Below the pieces are notes generated by a model, which was not told the DNA's origin, did not search any database, and saw only the letters and a list, made by a program, of their open reading frames with translations. Positions 21,401 to 33,169 of a stretch of 64,000 nt of DNA are shown piece by piece (within the stretch, counting starts at the first letter, position 1; each line of letters opens with the position of its first letter). The DNA comes from Isoetes taiwanensis (Eukaryota; Streptophyta; Lycopodiopsida; Isoetales; Isoetaceae): assembly GCA_021234155.1 (NCBI GenBank), contig JAJEKV010000011.1, positions 19,920,677 to 19,984,676 of the forward strand, read 5' to 3'. The position numbers and the translations under genes were made by a program.

Positions 21401-23097
21401 CAAATTTTGGAAGTGCAATTTTAATTCTATATTGATGCAATTCATTGCCAAGATCCAAGGGAAAAACTTTGTATTCCCTCTAATGTTGGCAAAGAATCCT
21501 ATCAATTTGGCCGTTGGAATTGTGCATTACAAAAATTACAGAACTATTGCTGAGGTAAGGATCTATACCTGTTCGTGTAAATGGAAGTGCTTGCATGCAA
21601 AGGGAGAAGATTTCTCATTATTTTCTTCTTTTTCAAAGGAAGAATAGACAAATTCAAGTAAAAGTACCTAGTAATTGCTTGCCACACAAGAATAGGTTCA
21701 ATCGGAAGGAGCAAGTCAACGAGGATGCTTTTCTAGTTCGGGAGCAATGACTATTGATATTTGGGTGCATTGAGAATTGTATCCTATTGATCATATGACC
21801 AATAAACACCTTTGCTAGGGCTAATCTATTTGGCTTGTAAAAAGCCAACAAGACCTACTTGGATATGTAGTGATCTTATTTCTAATAATTCTAATTAGCA
21901 ATTGCAAGCAATGTACAACCAATTGTATGGAATGCTTGCAAAGTGTTAACTGATTGTAATTATCTTCGTCACTGCAATCATTAGAAGAAAACCCCTATCT
22001 TTGCAACACTTTTTGAAACATTTTTTACATTAGAGTAATATTATCAAAGATTTCCTGCAAGAAATACCTGAAGAGACAGTTAGATCTATGCAGGAAGAGG
22101 TTATCTCTATGATCCCGAAGCTTGTATACGCCACAGGTGAATTGGGTAATGATACAAAAGATGCCTTTGACATTGCCATTAATGCAGTTCTCAGAAAATT
22201 GAAGAAAAAGCTTCATCAATGGTCTCAGACAAAATAGTGGGTCCCTGAATATTAACTTCCTTCTGTTCAATATCCATTTTGGAATAACTATTATTGTTGG
22301 TTTGACGCTACCATTTCATTCAAATCCAGTTATTGCCTGAATCAGAGTTTTTTCTATGTGAATATATTTTTATCAATAAGCTGATTCTAGCTAGATTTTG
22401 ACCATAATTTGATTGACTTAATCTATTTACTGCCAAAATAACAAGATTCTGATATTTGGACTGATTAAGTTCATGACTGAAAATTGTATATAAATTTGGC
22501 TGTAGCCATTGCTGGCACGATTTCCATAAAATTTTATTGCTATTTGGCTGTCCAATCTTTTTTTTTATTCGATAGACTTGTTGAGGCATGGAATCTCCTC
22601 TATCTTAATAAATCTCTAATTATTTTGTCTCTTCATTTTATTTGTTTCTCAAATGATTGTTTATTCATATCTATTTGCTTGTTTGCTTGTTTGCAGGAAC
22701 ATCATACATTAACGAGATGGATAGCGTCCTTGAGGATGCTCTGACCTATCCGATCAAAGTTATTTTAAGCACATTTAATGGAACAACCGAGGAGCATTTG
22801 CACGCGTCTGATCGGATGGTTGATGATAGTGATGCCACTATTAGAAGGGCGTATAGAATGAATTCTAACTATCGTGAGTGGTACTTTATATGGTCCTCTA
22901 TGTACTAGTGTCATTCCCACTCCCTCACAATCAAATCCTGGTCCTGTTCTTTCTGACACTCCCTCACAATCACATCCTGTTGCAAGAAGAACCTCATTGC
23001 CTACGCCTGTCACTCCTCTTGAATATTTACCCTCTACAGGGTCTCCATCCCCACTTGGTCCAAATGACTTAATAGGTACAGAAAGAGGAAGAGGAAG

Positions 23098-23129
<32 letters not shown>

Positions 23130-23450
23130 TAGAGGTAGAGGTAGGATGACATCATTAGAGTGTCCACGTGTAAGTATTTTGATTTGTTTAGTTTCATTTG
23201 TGTACTACATCTTTAGGTTATGTTCTCCATAAAGTCTTTTCCATCCTTAGGTTATATTTTCCATAAAGTTTTTTGCTTTATCCATGCTCTACGCTTCTTG
23301 TAGACAATTTCATTATATGTAAAATGTAATATTTCAGATTGGCAAATTTGTGTACTCGCCTGATACTATGATCATTGAAGAGGGGACACGTGGAAAAGTG
23401 GTTCCTCTAGCTGTTAATTCGCGAGGCGATTCATTAGGTGCACAAGAATT
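21372..23450 (+). other. possible plus-strand exons of an unidentified gene
   Basis: Several open blocks flanked by splice-like sites lie in order. 21372-21557 ends at GCTGAG/GTAAGG. 22031-22239 is a helical acidic-basic block ending in a stop. At 22697-22878 the acceptor TTTGCAG/GAACATC leads to YINEMDSVLEDALTYPIKVILST and ends at a GTGAGT donor. 23050-23150 is an RKRKRKGRGRGRGR-type basic repeat. At 23338-23438 the acceptor ATTTCAG leads to IGKFVYSPDTMIIEEGTRGKVV. No family is recognised, and continuity is not shown. Confidence 0.3.
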
Positions 23451-23639
23451 TTCAAACAGTCTTCTGAATAAACTTGCTTGCTGACAGCTTTGTAACATTT
23501 TGTACGTCTGTTTTATTTATATCTGACAATCTTTTGAAAACTTGTATCATGCAATATGTTTTATGTCTTCTTGATTATATATTTCTTTTGAGACATTCTT
23601 TTACTTTTGAAATGTTTATGGATTTCTAATAGTAGTACC

Positions 23640-23845
23640 ATTTTTGAAACACGTTACACATTTAATAGAGATCGAAATGCATATAAAAAATGTGATGCGT
23701 TTCGAATTTGAAATGTGTTACATGCTTGAAACACGTTACACATTTGAAGCGCATTACAAGCAAAAAATTCGTTTCATTCAAATTTGAAACACGTTTCATC
23801 TGACCCATCAATTGCAACGCGATACATTATTGATTTGAAACATCA
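23640..23845. repeat. degenerate GAAACACGTTACA-type short repeats
   Basis: Several loose repeats of (TT)TGAAACACGTTACAC/TTTGAAATGTGTTACAT with direct and inverted copies. No gene is visible. Confidence 0.45.
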
Positions 23846-24235
23846 TTATAAAATTATATATTCTTTTCCATCTCTAACTTCTTGCTTGTCTATGAATACA
23901 GAATAACTGATACCTTCTGATGGTAGAAAATGATCATATTGTAAATAGAAACTTTGCCTCCAAAAAATTACTGGAATGCAACTTTCTATCAATAAATCGA
24001 ACATAGATCTTTTTGTGTAGATATCCCCCCTACAGGATCTGCTAGTACAATGACTCCTTGGCCTACTATTTCCTTGTTGCACTTGTGCATGATTCTCACC
24101 TTCTTGTTCCTCCATTGCACCCTACTGTAGAGGACTAATTGTTTTTCTTCAACATTCTTGGTAGGAGGTGCTTCTTCATTGAAATTGCTCGTATCAATAT
24201 TTTGCACACCATCTTCAGTTGGAGAGGCACCATTG
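23846..24235 (-). pseudogene. possible plant Ptta/En/Spm-type element protein fragment
   Basis: The minus strand reads VEEKQLVLYSRVQWRNKKVR, then KEIVGQGVIVLADPVGGI. An L.S......A.G.V...DP..VGG pattern is seen in the C-terminal region of plant Ptta/En/Spm-type (DUF8039-like) proteins. The frame then breaks. It is weak, based on residue pattern alone. Confidence 0.25.
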
Positions 24236-24239
24236 ACCT

Positions 24240-25110
24240 AGACAAATTGCACCCTTTTTAGTCAATGACTAGGAAATAATTATATACCATAAGAAAAGCA
24301 CGTACATTTATGGAATATATAGAAGTAAATCAAAATATTTAAAAAGCAGGAAATTCCTTGGAAATAGGTTTAATTTAATCATAACAATGGATATAAACAA
24401 AATTATTTAAAACAAGAAATTTCCTGGCAATAGTCCTGATTTAATAAAGCGTGTCATCCATTTCAAATAATATAATGAACTTAAATAACAAGGAAATGAC
24501 CTCTAAAATATATCCAAATTTTAAATATCAAAAATTTAGCCGTGAGAATAGGAAAAGACATATAAAATATCTAAATTCTGATTTTCCAAAAGGGAACCAT
24601 GAGAATTTATTGCATTAAATGTAATATTCTCCATATATACCCTAGATGCTATACCTGGTGGGAAGACCGTACGCCTGGCGTGTTATTTCAGGCAATCAGA
24701 TATTCATGCTAATTAGTGAGACTTAAATTTCTAATTATATAAATCCAATTCACGCTCTCAAAATTCTCTATTCTTCCTTTCTTCATACGATTTAGCAGTT
24801 GCATTTCCGTTGTGTTTTGTTCCGCCTTCCTAAAGTACTTGGATTTGCATTTCCGGCCTCCTATCATGCTTAAATCTTGGTGAGCATGCTTCTTTTCAGC
24901 AATTTTTAGCCTTCTAGGTTTTGCATGTTCGGTTTCGGCAATTTCTAACCTTCTCTGACTGCATGCGAGAGCCTCCTAAACTTACTTGAAGACTCTGCTC
25001 TTTTTTTCTTCACAGGCAAAAAAAAGCATCTGTAGCAGGGGCTACAAAGGACATCAGAACTCTACGCATTCAACAATGGCCTCGGAATTCAAGGTTAGTT
25101 CTAATTTAAT
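24240..25110. other. AT-rich intergenic DNA, no gene seen
   Basis: No meaningful open frame. A single CCTGGCGTGTTATTTCAGGC motif at about 24674 resembles the GCCAAGCGTG short repeats found further on. Confidence 0.4.
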
Positions 25111-25136
25111 TTGAAGATGCATGTCTATAGCAAGTT

Positions 25137-25278
25137 TAATCCAAGAAGAGAAGCTCAACGATCTTGCTCGAGGCAGAGGAAGCAGATGATGTTTATAAAA
25201 GCAAGCATAGCTTTTTATAAACTTCATTTGCTTCCTTTTGTTTCGAGTAAATCTTTGAGTTTTTCTTCTCGAATGAAA
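25137..25278. repeat. imperfect foldback with ~67-bp arms
   Basis: The left arm (25137-25203) and right arm (25209-25278) are imperfect reverse complements with a short loop. Shared blocks include CTCGA, AGGAAGCA.ATGA, GTTTATAAAA and AGAAGA.AA.CTCAA. Pairing seems to continue outward, but the Copia element starts at 25290. The sequence beyond the Copia 3' end (30094 on) partly resumes the pairing. Confidence 0.6.
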
Positions 25279-25289
25279 CATGTTGTAAC

Positions 25290-25751
25290 TGTTAGAAGAA
25301 AGACAAATATCTATGCACCGAGAAAGGCAAATATCTAGCTTTGATAAATTTATCAATCTCTATAACTCATAGGCACTATATAATGGTCAATGGTTCTTAT
25401 CAATTAAACCTTTATACCATCGAATTTTTCAGCAGTGCTCTATACTAGTCACGCTAGACGCCCAAAATATTGCCGAGAGCCCAAGCTTTTCCCAAGTGAG
25501 CCAAATCTGACTTGCAGCAGATCACCTTCATATGATTCGATCCATTCCGACTTGCTCACTTTTCTCCTTTTTATTTTCACCTGGTTGATATTTCCACCGA
25601 ACAACTCAAACTTATGATCTCGGTGCTTTCCATATTTGTCCCATTGTATTGTCTTCTCATACCTTATTAATGCCATGTCTTCACAACCTTAGGACATCAA
25701 TTTGACTTCTGCTTCAATAATATATTTGCCATGACCCTTTAGATTTTAACA
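25290..25751 (-). repeat. Copia 3' LTR
   Basis: 462 bp, TGTTAGAAG...TTTTAACA in the plus reading. The adjacent purine tract on the minus strand is GAAGGGGAA (25760-25752), the polypurine tract for plus-strand priming. Confidence 0.92.
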
Positions 25752-25772
25752 TTCCCCTTCATGGCAAATTTT

Positions 25773-27077
25773 CTATTGCCTATTGCATGTGTTCTCAGTT
25801 TTCCCCTCAACTAACAGCCTTGACTTTAAATATAAAAATTGTGACACTGGTAAAGCTTTGGTGAGTATGTCAGCCACTTGTTCTGCAGTGTGTATATACT
25901 TCAGCTGTAGTGTCTTGTCTTCAACCATATTTCGGATAAAGTTCATATTCATTTCGATATGCTTTGTTCGCTCATGAAACACCGGATTTTTGGCTATTGC
26001 CATACAGCTCATGCTGTCAGTACACAATATGGTAGATTTGTCCTGAGAGATTCCAATTTCTTCCAGTAATCTCCTCAGCCACATAATCTCCCTTGATGCT
26101 AGTGATGCTGCTGCATACTCAGCCTCTGCAGAGGACATTGCTAGCGAATTTTGTTTTTTACTCCTCCAAGATATAACATTATTGTCAAGCATTACAATAT
26201 AACCGGATGTTGATTTTCTACTATCTATATCGCCTCCCCAATCCGCATCTGAATATGCATGCAGTTCTAACTTATCTCCATCATCAGATTTGTATGTCAA
26301 ACCCTGCTCTTGAGTGCCTTTCAAATACCTTAGGACTCGCTTGGCAGCTGCAAAATGTGCTTTGCCTGGACTGTTGCAGAATCTACTCAGCAGGTTTACA
26401 CTAAAGGCAATATCAGGCCTCGTGTTGTTTGATACATAAAGCAAACATCCGATTAATTCCCTATAAGGTCTTTCCTCTATTTCTAGCTTTTCCTCTATAG
26501 TAGTAGGGCATTGTTCTAATGAGAGCTTCTGTTCTGGTACCATTGGAGTACTTACACTGTTTGCGCTTTCTATGTTGAATCTTTTCAAGATGTTACTGAT
26601 ATTTCTGCTTTGTGACAGCCTTAACAATTTATTATCTCTATCTTTGAAGACCTCCATTTCCAGGAATTGTTTCAGTGCCCCCAAATCTGTCATCTTAAAC
26701 CTCTGTTTCAAGATTCTCTTGCACAATTCCAGAACTTTGTCATTATTTGCTACTAGCACACAATCATCTACATACAAAGCAAGAACACAAAATCCATAGT
26801 CAGGTTTCAATATGTACAAGTTCCCATCCTGACACAGCTTTGTGAATCCCTGTTCTATAAGGAATTTATTTATACAGAGAAACCATTGTCTAGGTGACTG
26901 TCTCAGGCCATACACAGCACGCTTTAGTTTCCATACTTGATCTTTGTTTTTTTGAAACCCAGGAGGTGGATGCATGTAAATGTCTTCATCAAGCTCAGCG
27001 TTTAAGAACGTTGTTTTAACATCCATGTGATGGATTTCGAAGTTCAGAGCATTTGCAATAGCTAGAAGTGTTCTCAC
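25773..27077 (-). pseudogene. Copia reverse transcriptase (N-terminally deleted) and RNase H
   Basis: An open frame of 434 codons: LNFEIHHMDVKTTFLNAELDEDIYM, VYGLRQSPRQW, LYVDDCVLVA (catalytic pair at about 26774), then YRELIGCLLYVSNNTRPDIAFSV and the RNase H segment SDADWGGDIDSRKSTSGY and SAEAEYAA. The region before it (27369-27078) has only the acidic linker. The first roughly 100 residues of a Copia RT are absent, so a deletion removed its start. Confidence 0.88.
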
Positions 27078-27378
27078 ACGAATCTTCTGCGATAGATCTT
27101 CAAGTCTTTCTCCTGTTGTTCAACTTCTACAATATCTACATCCAAATCTGATTTATCATCTGTTATTTCAGTATCTCCGTCAGCTATATCTTTTCCTTCA
27201 TTTTTCTGGTTATCTCTGATTCATCAATCTCCATGATATCCGTTTTGTTATTCATGAATGGTGTTTTGGAAGACACCTCTTCTTGTTTAAATCTGTGTTT
27301 ATAAAGAGTGAGCTCATCGAATTTAACATCCCTGCTTATAATTATTCTGTGAGACCCAGGTACATACATTCTATAGGC

Positions 27379-28740
27379 CTAAGATTCCTCGTCATACCCA
27401 ACCAGATATGCCAGTTCTGCCTGATCATCCAGCTTTTTACGTTTTTCTTTTGGTATATGCACATATCCCAGGCATCCGTATGCTTTTAACCTCTCATAAT
27501 CATGCAAGTCATATCTATCATACCACAGCTGATCTGGTACATTTCCATCAACACTAACTGATGGCAATTTATTCTGTATAAAGTATACAGTTTTTAAGGC
27601 CTCTTCCCAGAGTGAATTCGGCAAACCAGTATGCTTGAGCATTGCTCTTACTGCGTTCAGGATAGTCCTGTTCTTTCTTTCGGCCACTCCGTTCTGCTGA
27701 GGTGAATGCACACAAGTTAGTTGTCTTTTTATTCCCTTGCTTCGGCAGTATGCTTTGAAACGTTTTGATAGAAACTCTCCACCTCTATCTGTCCTTAAAC
27801 ATTTTAAGGTTTTCCCTGTTTGCCTTTCTACTTCACTCACATAAATTTTGAATGCTTCAAAAGCTTGAAACTTCGATGACAAGCATTAGCACTTCCCCTT
27901 CCTGCTATAGTCATCTATAAACGAAATGAAATATTTCTTGCCTGTCCTTCCCCTCACACTTAAGGGCCCACAGATATCTGCATGTATCAATTCTAACACA
28001 CTGGTAGCTCTTTTTGCAGTTTTCGGAAATGGTAGTCTGGTGATTTTTCCAATTAAGCATCCTTTGCATAAGAAATTGTTACATGCATCATCAGAACATT
28101 GTATTAAACCTTTTCTTTTCATGAACTTAATGGTATTCAAATTCACATGCACTAGTCTGTCATGCCAAAGCTTAACATCAGAACATGAAACTGCATTTAT
28201 ACTGCCTGCATTTGTGCGTCCACTTGTGAACTGAAATAATTTTCCCACTCTTTTAGCAAAAAACTTAATTTTATTTCCCAAAAACACTTTACATCCAAAT
28301 TTTTCAAACACAAGTTTGTAGCCAAGATCTACAAGCTGGCTGACGGAAATCAGATTTTTAACTAATGTTGGAACGCACAGTACATTCTCTATATTCACTA
28401 AGTTTCCATCAAGATCATATAGCTGTAGCAGTCCATTCCCCTCCACTTCTTGCAAATCTCCATTTCCCATTTGAACATGAGTGGTTGAACTGCTAGTTTT
28501 GAGATTTCTGAGGATGTCCGCAGATCCCACTACGGTTCTTTCTGCTCCACTATCAACTACAAACACGTCACAATCTGCTTTAGTTTTTGAGTCATAACTA
28601 GAAAGAATTGTGCTGCACTTTACCTCTTCCCCCAGATCCTTGTCTGTTTCATATTCTTGGGCCAAATTTACTCCTGATTTTCTTCCATATCCTCGTCCTC
28701 TAGGTGTACTCCCTCGTCTACCTCTTCCCCTACCTCAACC
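27379..28740 (-). pseudogene. Copia protease, GAG-pre-integrase and integrase
   Basis: The protease shows DVFVVDSGAERTVV (DSGA active site) near 28560. The pre-integrase has LWHDRLVHVN and CKGCLIGK. The integrase core has LIHADICGPL (first Asp), FIDDYSRK, then after a break at 27886 LRTDRGGEFLS (second Asp) and HSPQQNGVAERKNR (Glu). A short segment between DDYSR and LSSKFQAF is lost, so the core is not contiguous. The frame ends at 27379. Confidence 0.85.
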
Positions 28741-29593
28741 TCTTCCTTTGGGTGTTGGACATTCTGATGCCATATGTCCTCTCCCACCACAAGTAAAGCA
28801 GTTGGCGTCTCTATTTGCCAGTTTAGGGCAGTTCCACTTTAAATGCCCATCTCGTGGCAATAATAGCAGGGTCCAATCTCTGTTTGATTCTTTTGGCTGC
28901 CTTGGCCAAGTCTAACTTGGGTAGAGCTACTTTTCCCCTTTCCTGCATACAAAACTTCTGCATCTTCTTCATCATCATTGTTAACCTTTTGCTGCTCCAA
29001 TTCTGTCCTGACCATTCTCTCTGCGTGATCCTTATCTCTTGCTACATTTTTGATTAGTATAGCCAAGTTTTCATACCTTCAGACTGCCCTTGCAATAGCA
29101 TTTATTTGCGCTTGTTCATTCATAGCTGCCCCTGCAGCTTCTAAATCTGCAAAGATCACATCCATCTTTCCAAAAAACTCACCTATGTCTTGACCTTCTT
29201 CAAACTTCATTTGTCGCAGCTCCTTCTCCAGTACATCTAATTGTGAAGATGACTTCACCTCAAACCTGTCAACTAAATAATCCCACATTTGTTTCGGACT
29301 GAGCTTTCTTAATTTTAACAAAATACTAGGTCCAACTTTACTAGTAATGATGCCTTTTGCACGAATGGATTTGGTGTCAATTGATTCAGAAACACCAGAA
29401 GTACCTTTACTATTGTGTCTAGTTTTTCCCCTTCAATCTTCACTTTTGGAGTTTCTATCCCTGTGCTCACAAGTTCCCATAGATCTTCTTCCTGCAAAAT
29501 ATTTTGGATCTTCTCCTTCCAAATTTGGAAGCCAGATCCTCCTTTAAAGACTTCAACTCCGTTGAGTAAGGAGGCTCCAAACCTAGTTGACAT
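28740..29593 (-). pseudogene. Copia gag (UBN2-type) with zinc knuckles
   Basis: It starts MSTRFGASLLNGVEVFKG, then FQIWKEKIQNILQEEDLWELV (DUF4219/UBN2 start). A frame change precedes LKLRKLSPKQMWDYLVDRFE and LDVLEKELRQMKFEEGQDIGEFF. A CYYCHEMG knuckle at about 28885 loses frame by a single-base change. A second knuckle CFTCGGRGHMASECP follows in the other frame. A TGA interrupts the RGRGRGRRG stretch after it. Confidence 0.8.
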
Positions 29594-29610
29594 AATGACA
29601 GAGATTTGAT

Positions 29611-29624
29611 TGGCTCTGATACCA
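29611..29624 (-). promoter_or_regulatory. Copia primer-binding site, initiator Met tRNA
   Basis: TGGTATCAGAGCCA on the minus strand, two bases inside the 5' LTR. It is the standard complement of the plant tRNA-iMet 3' end. Confidence 0.9.
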
Positions 29625-29626
29625 CT

Positions 29627-30088
29627 TGTTAGAAGAAAGACAAATATCTATGCACCGAGAAAGGCAAATATCTAGCTTTGATAAATTTATCAATCTCTAT
29701 AACTCATAGGCACTATATAATGGTCAATGGTTCTTATCAATTAAACCTTTATACCATCGAATTTTTCAGCAGTGCTCTATACCAGTCACGCTAGACGCCC
29801 AAAATATTGCCGAGAGCCCAAGCTTTTCCCAAGTGAGCCAAATCCGACTTGCAGCAGATCACCTTCATATGATTCGATCCATTCCGACTTGCTCACCTTT
29901 CTCCTTTTTATTTTCACCTGGTTGATATTTCCACCGAACAACTCAAACTTATGATCTCGGTGCTTTCCATATTTGTCCCATTGTATTGTCTTCTCATACC
30001 TTATTAATGCCATGTCTTCACAACCTTAGGACATCAATTTGACTTCTGCTTCAATAATATATTTGCCATGACCCTTTAGATTTTAACA
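29627..30088 (-). repeat. Copia 5' LTR
   Basis: 462 bp, with three differences from its partner. The PBS lies just inside it. Confidence 0.92.
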
Positions 30089-30093
30089 GTAAC

Positions 30094-30503
30094 ATGCAAG
30101 TTTCTATTACGAACAATCAACCTTATAGTCTGTATTATATTTTACAAAGAAGGATCAGATTTTACATATCAGTTAACCTTATATATCAGTTCTTAGAAAA
30201 CTCTTAAAGAAAAAATTTAAAACATGTCTTTTTAGTCAGTTCCGAATACACACTAAGCGTGATTTTAATCGCCTGGACTTTATCTATTTATTTATCTATC
30301 AAAGGTATATAGGTTTTTTTCCCTCTGCTCAATGCACGCCAAGCGTGTATATTTTTTTCTTGAATCTATTATTAGTTTACACGCCGAGCATGTAAAAATT
30401 TTTATCCCTCCTAATGCACGCCAAGCGTGTACATAGTTTGTTTCAACTCTTGGTTAAATATGCCGGGCGTGTATTTTTTCTGAGTCTATCATTATATATA
30501 TAT
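30094..30503. other. AT-rich spacer with GCCAAGCGTG repeats
   Basis: No gene. The left part continues the sequence interrupted by Copia. The right part holds short repeats: CACGCCAAGCGTG at 30337 and 30418, CACGCCGAGCATG at 30380 and a GCCGGGCGTG at about 30462. Each is followed by a T-rich run. Confidence 0.55.
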
Positions 30504-31359
30504 TAGGGTCAATTCCCACTGGCGGTTAGGTTAGATTAAATGTGGCAAATAACGGAAACTTGCTTTCGCACTAGCACTTAAGTTACTATCAGTTAAGTTA
30601 GGATTTGGTTAAATTTTAACTATGGTTAACTTAACAATATCACTTTCATATTGATAGTAGTTAAGTTAAGTTTAGTTAAAACTTTAACTGGTCCCCTTAT
30701 TTTAAACTAGAAGTTAAGTGACCTAGGAGAGGTACACTTAACTCAGTTAAGCACTAACTTAACATAACTATTAAGTGAGAAAGGGTAACAATATAGTTAG
30801 GTTATTTACGTTTTATATGAAAATGTATATTTCTTGTTGCCTCTTTCAATATCTAGGAATATGCATTTTCATAATATTCTGTGTATAGTTATATTTCGTT
30901 TTATAGCCCTTTCGATAATTGTTTTCGGGTTTTCACGATGGATAGAAGGGCATCTCATTTCTAACAAATTGGTTTCAAAGTCTAGCACTACATTTGTGTT
31001 AACTTTAGGTGCGTACTACTTTCTAATTAGTGTGCATCATCGATAGTTGGCATTTTTTTTCCCAACAAAACTCTCTTTAACTTAATATAAATTCTTAACT
31101 GGCAGTGTGAAATAAGCATAGTTAATGCCAACCTAACTTAGCACTTTAACTACTAATGTGAATCGTCAACACAAGATTTAATTCAATTTTTTATTTCTAA
31201 CTTAATGGACATGATGGGAATGCAAATTTCCATGCTTCCTTAAGTTAGTTCTAATTTAAGCACCTCAATGGAAAACGAGAAATTTTTTCTAGTTAGGTTA
31301 GAGAGACAACAAAGTAGTTAAGCTAACTTAACTTAATGGCGAGTGGGAAATGGCCCTTA
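30504..31359. mobile_element. non-autonomous TIR DNA element, 856 bp
   Basis: The ends are inverted: TAGGGTCAATTCCCACT at the left, and TAAGGGCCATTTCCCACT as the reverse complement of the right end. Similarity continues through GGC(G/C).TTA.GTTA. Both subterminal regions are packed with TTAAGTTA/TAACTTAA motifs in both orientations. No transposase frame is present. Flanks are TA-rich (TATATAT left, TATAAAT right), so a TA or TATA-type duplication is possible but not provable. Confidence 0.68.
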
Positions 31360-31420
31360 TATAAATAAATATAACACACCAGGCATGAGTACTGATAATC
31401 ATCTAACTTCCTATTGTTAG

Positions 31421-31901
31421 ATGCCAAGATACATAGATCACCCAGTTGGTAAACAAGATGCAGTTGTAGGGTACGTGCATATGGCGCAGCAAACTGACAG
31501 CTCCGCTCCAGTTGCGCCTCCAAGCTCCAGTCAGGTTGAAGCCCCTTCAAGCCCCTCTGAGCTCAGCTCTAGTTGCACAAATCTCGCATCCCCTTCAATA
31601 CTTGGAACAAGTGATGTTGATGAACGCAGAGCACAGGGCCGTTTTACATCTGGGCCCTGAGGCCCTTGACATAACAAGGAGGCTGGCCGCATTGGCTGAT
31701 CACTTCGATAATGTTGTTCATGCATTGGTGGAGAGCGAATCTCGCAACTGCCAGCTTGAGATTCAAAAGCTTCGTTTCATAGTAGCTAGTCTCTATGCCC
31801 ACTTAGAACCAGTGCAATACAACGCAATGCCTCCAGTAGAGCAAGAGGAGGAGCAAGAGGTGGAGGTGGAGCAGGAGGGGGAGGTGGAGCTGAAGCCTTG
31901 A
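31421..31901 (+). CDS. unidentified C-terminal coding segment
   Basis: Two overlapping frames join near 31620-31650. The first is MPRYIDHPVGKQDAVVGYVHM, then a Ser/Pro-rich stretch. The second is ALDITRRLAALADHFDNVVHALVESE, then CQLEIQKLRFIVASLYAHLEPV and a Glu/Val-rich acidic tail (EEEQEVEVEQEGEVELKP) before a stop. The helical part looks like a coiled coil. The frame switch suggests a degraded gene. No family is recognised. Confidence 0.33.
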
Positions 31902-31964
31902 TTTTTTGCTGGCGTCTTACCTGAAGAATTCACTACGCCTTGGAATGGAAATGGGAGCATCGAC

Positions 31965-32120
31965 AGTCAAGCTACTTAGTAGACTGGGCTTGAAACAGTC
32001 TGGGATTTTGTATGTCTGGTTTATCCAGATTATAATTGTAAAATTACAGCCCGGCTACTCAGTAGACCGGGCTTGAAACAGAGATTTTGTATGTCTGTCT
32101 TGTTTTATCCAGATTATTCT
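31965..32120. repeat. tandem duplication, ~80-bp unit
   Basis: GCTACT(T/C)AGTAGAC(T/C)GGGCTTGAAACAG, then GATTTTGTATGTCTG and TTTATCCAGATTAT occur twice in tandem, with small differences. No function is apparent. Confidence 0.7.
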
Positions 32121-32890
32121 AAAATTTTGTCAATCAATATAACAAATTTTGTCTACTTCTATCTTTCTACAATATACATGTTACATACCTTTTTTAATCG
32201 GTTTCTTGGCCATGCAACAAAAGTTCCAATACTTTCACCAACTGTATCCCCACCAGGGTGTCTGCGAGGTAAAGCTTCATCCATAGCGCAACAGTTAATC
32301 ACTGTAACTCGGACATACTTATCCCCGAGTGGAATTCCATGACAGTTTGCAGTTGGATCGATGGAGTCGATCTTGCATAATCATATTTTCTTTTTCTAAT
32401 TTGTAGTTAACATGAAACATTCATCTTCGACACTGCAGACAATTTCCTATTCAAACGCCTGCTATTGGAAATTATTGTACAAGCTATAGGAATGAGATGC
32501 TTACCAGATTTCTGTAGCCATTCTTGAGAAGCCGAATCGAGTTCTCGAAATCATAGGCGCTAGGGAAACGCAGACGGTCGGGAGAAATTCGAATTAGAAG
32601 AAAGATTAGGTTAACTACGTTTAGGCGGGATAAAAGTAATCAATGAAAGAACTCGGTAGATTGGTTTTAAAAACTCAATGAAAGAAGTCGGCGGACGGGT
32701 TCTTTTTTTTTTTTGGAAGTGAATCTTCGTCATTATTATTGTTTGTGTCAAGAATATTTCGAAATTGCATATTGGGTTTTCTTGAAATTCAAATTTTTCG
32801 TGTAGGTAGAAAACTATTTCTTGGTAGCTCTTTTTCTTCGAGCAGGCGACCTTTCTTGGTAGGCGACCTTCCGACTTTGTTATGAGGCAA
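32120..32890. other. no gene seen
   Basis: Possible short conserved-looking frame at 32190-32340 (plus), unrecognised. A partial duplication of AATGAAAGAA.TCGG.. lies at 32640-32700. Confidence 0.35.
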
Positions 32891-32897
32891 TTCGGAG

Positions 32898-33015
32898 ATG
32901 TTTTCTAAAATGAGAGGTGGTCGGGGCGAACGAGGCCGAGGGAGCAGTGGCAGAGGAAACTCAAAACCTGACTCTTCTCAAGTTTCAGAGGACGTTGATA
33001 AGACCATTATTCAAG
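32898..33015 (+). CDS. candidate first exon with an RG-rich N-terminus
   Basis: An ATG opens a frame MFSKMRGGRGERGRGSSG, then RGNSKPDSSQVSEDVDKTIIQ, ending at a donor-like CAAG/GTATTT. The RG repeats suggest RNA binding. No following exon is visible, because LINE sequence begins at about 33.17 kb. It is possibly a host exon stranded by that insertion. Confidence 0.35.
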
Positions 33016-33169
33016 GTATTTAATCTACCTTTTCGCCACAAAATACACACAGTGTAGAGAGTATTATGCTTTGCATGAATCTGAGTTCTTTCCTTGCAAC
33101 ATACAAGGTATATTACCTTCAGTGAATGCTCTGATTCTATTTCTTTAAGATATAATTTTGCTCTCAATG

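Larger units (their letters stand above)
25290..30088 (-). mobile_element. Copia LTR retrotransposon, 4.8 kb, very young
   Basis: Two 462-bp LTRs (25290-25751 and 29627-30088), TG...CA ends, and a 5-bp duplication GTAAC at 25285-25289 and 30089-30093. On the minus strand the order is 5' LTR, PBS, gag, protease, integrase, RT, RNase H, polypurine tract, 3' LTR, which is the Copia order. By eye the LTRs differ at three sites (each T on the left, C on the right), so insertion is recent. The coding part is nonetheless inactive: frameshift in gag, stops, an integrase break and loss of the first part of RT. It inserted into the foldback at 25137-25278. Confidence 0.93.
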
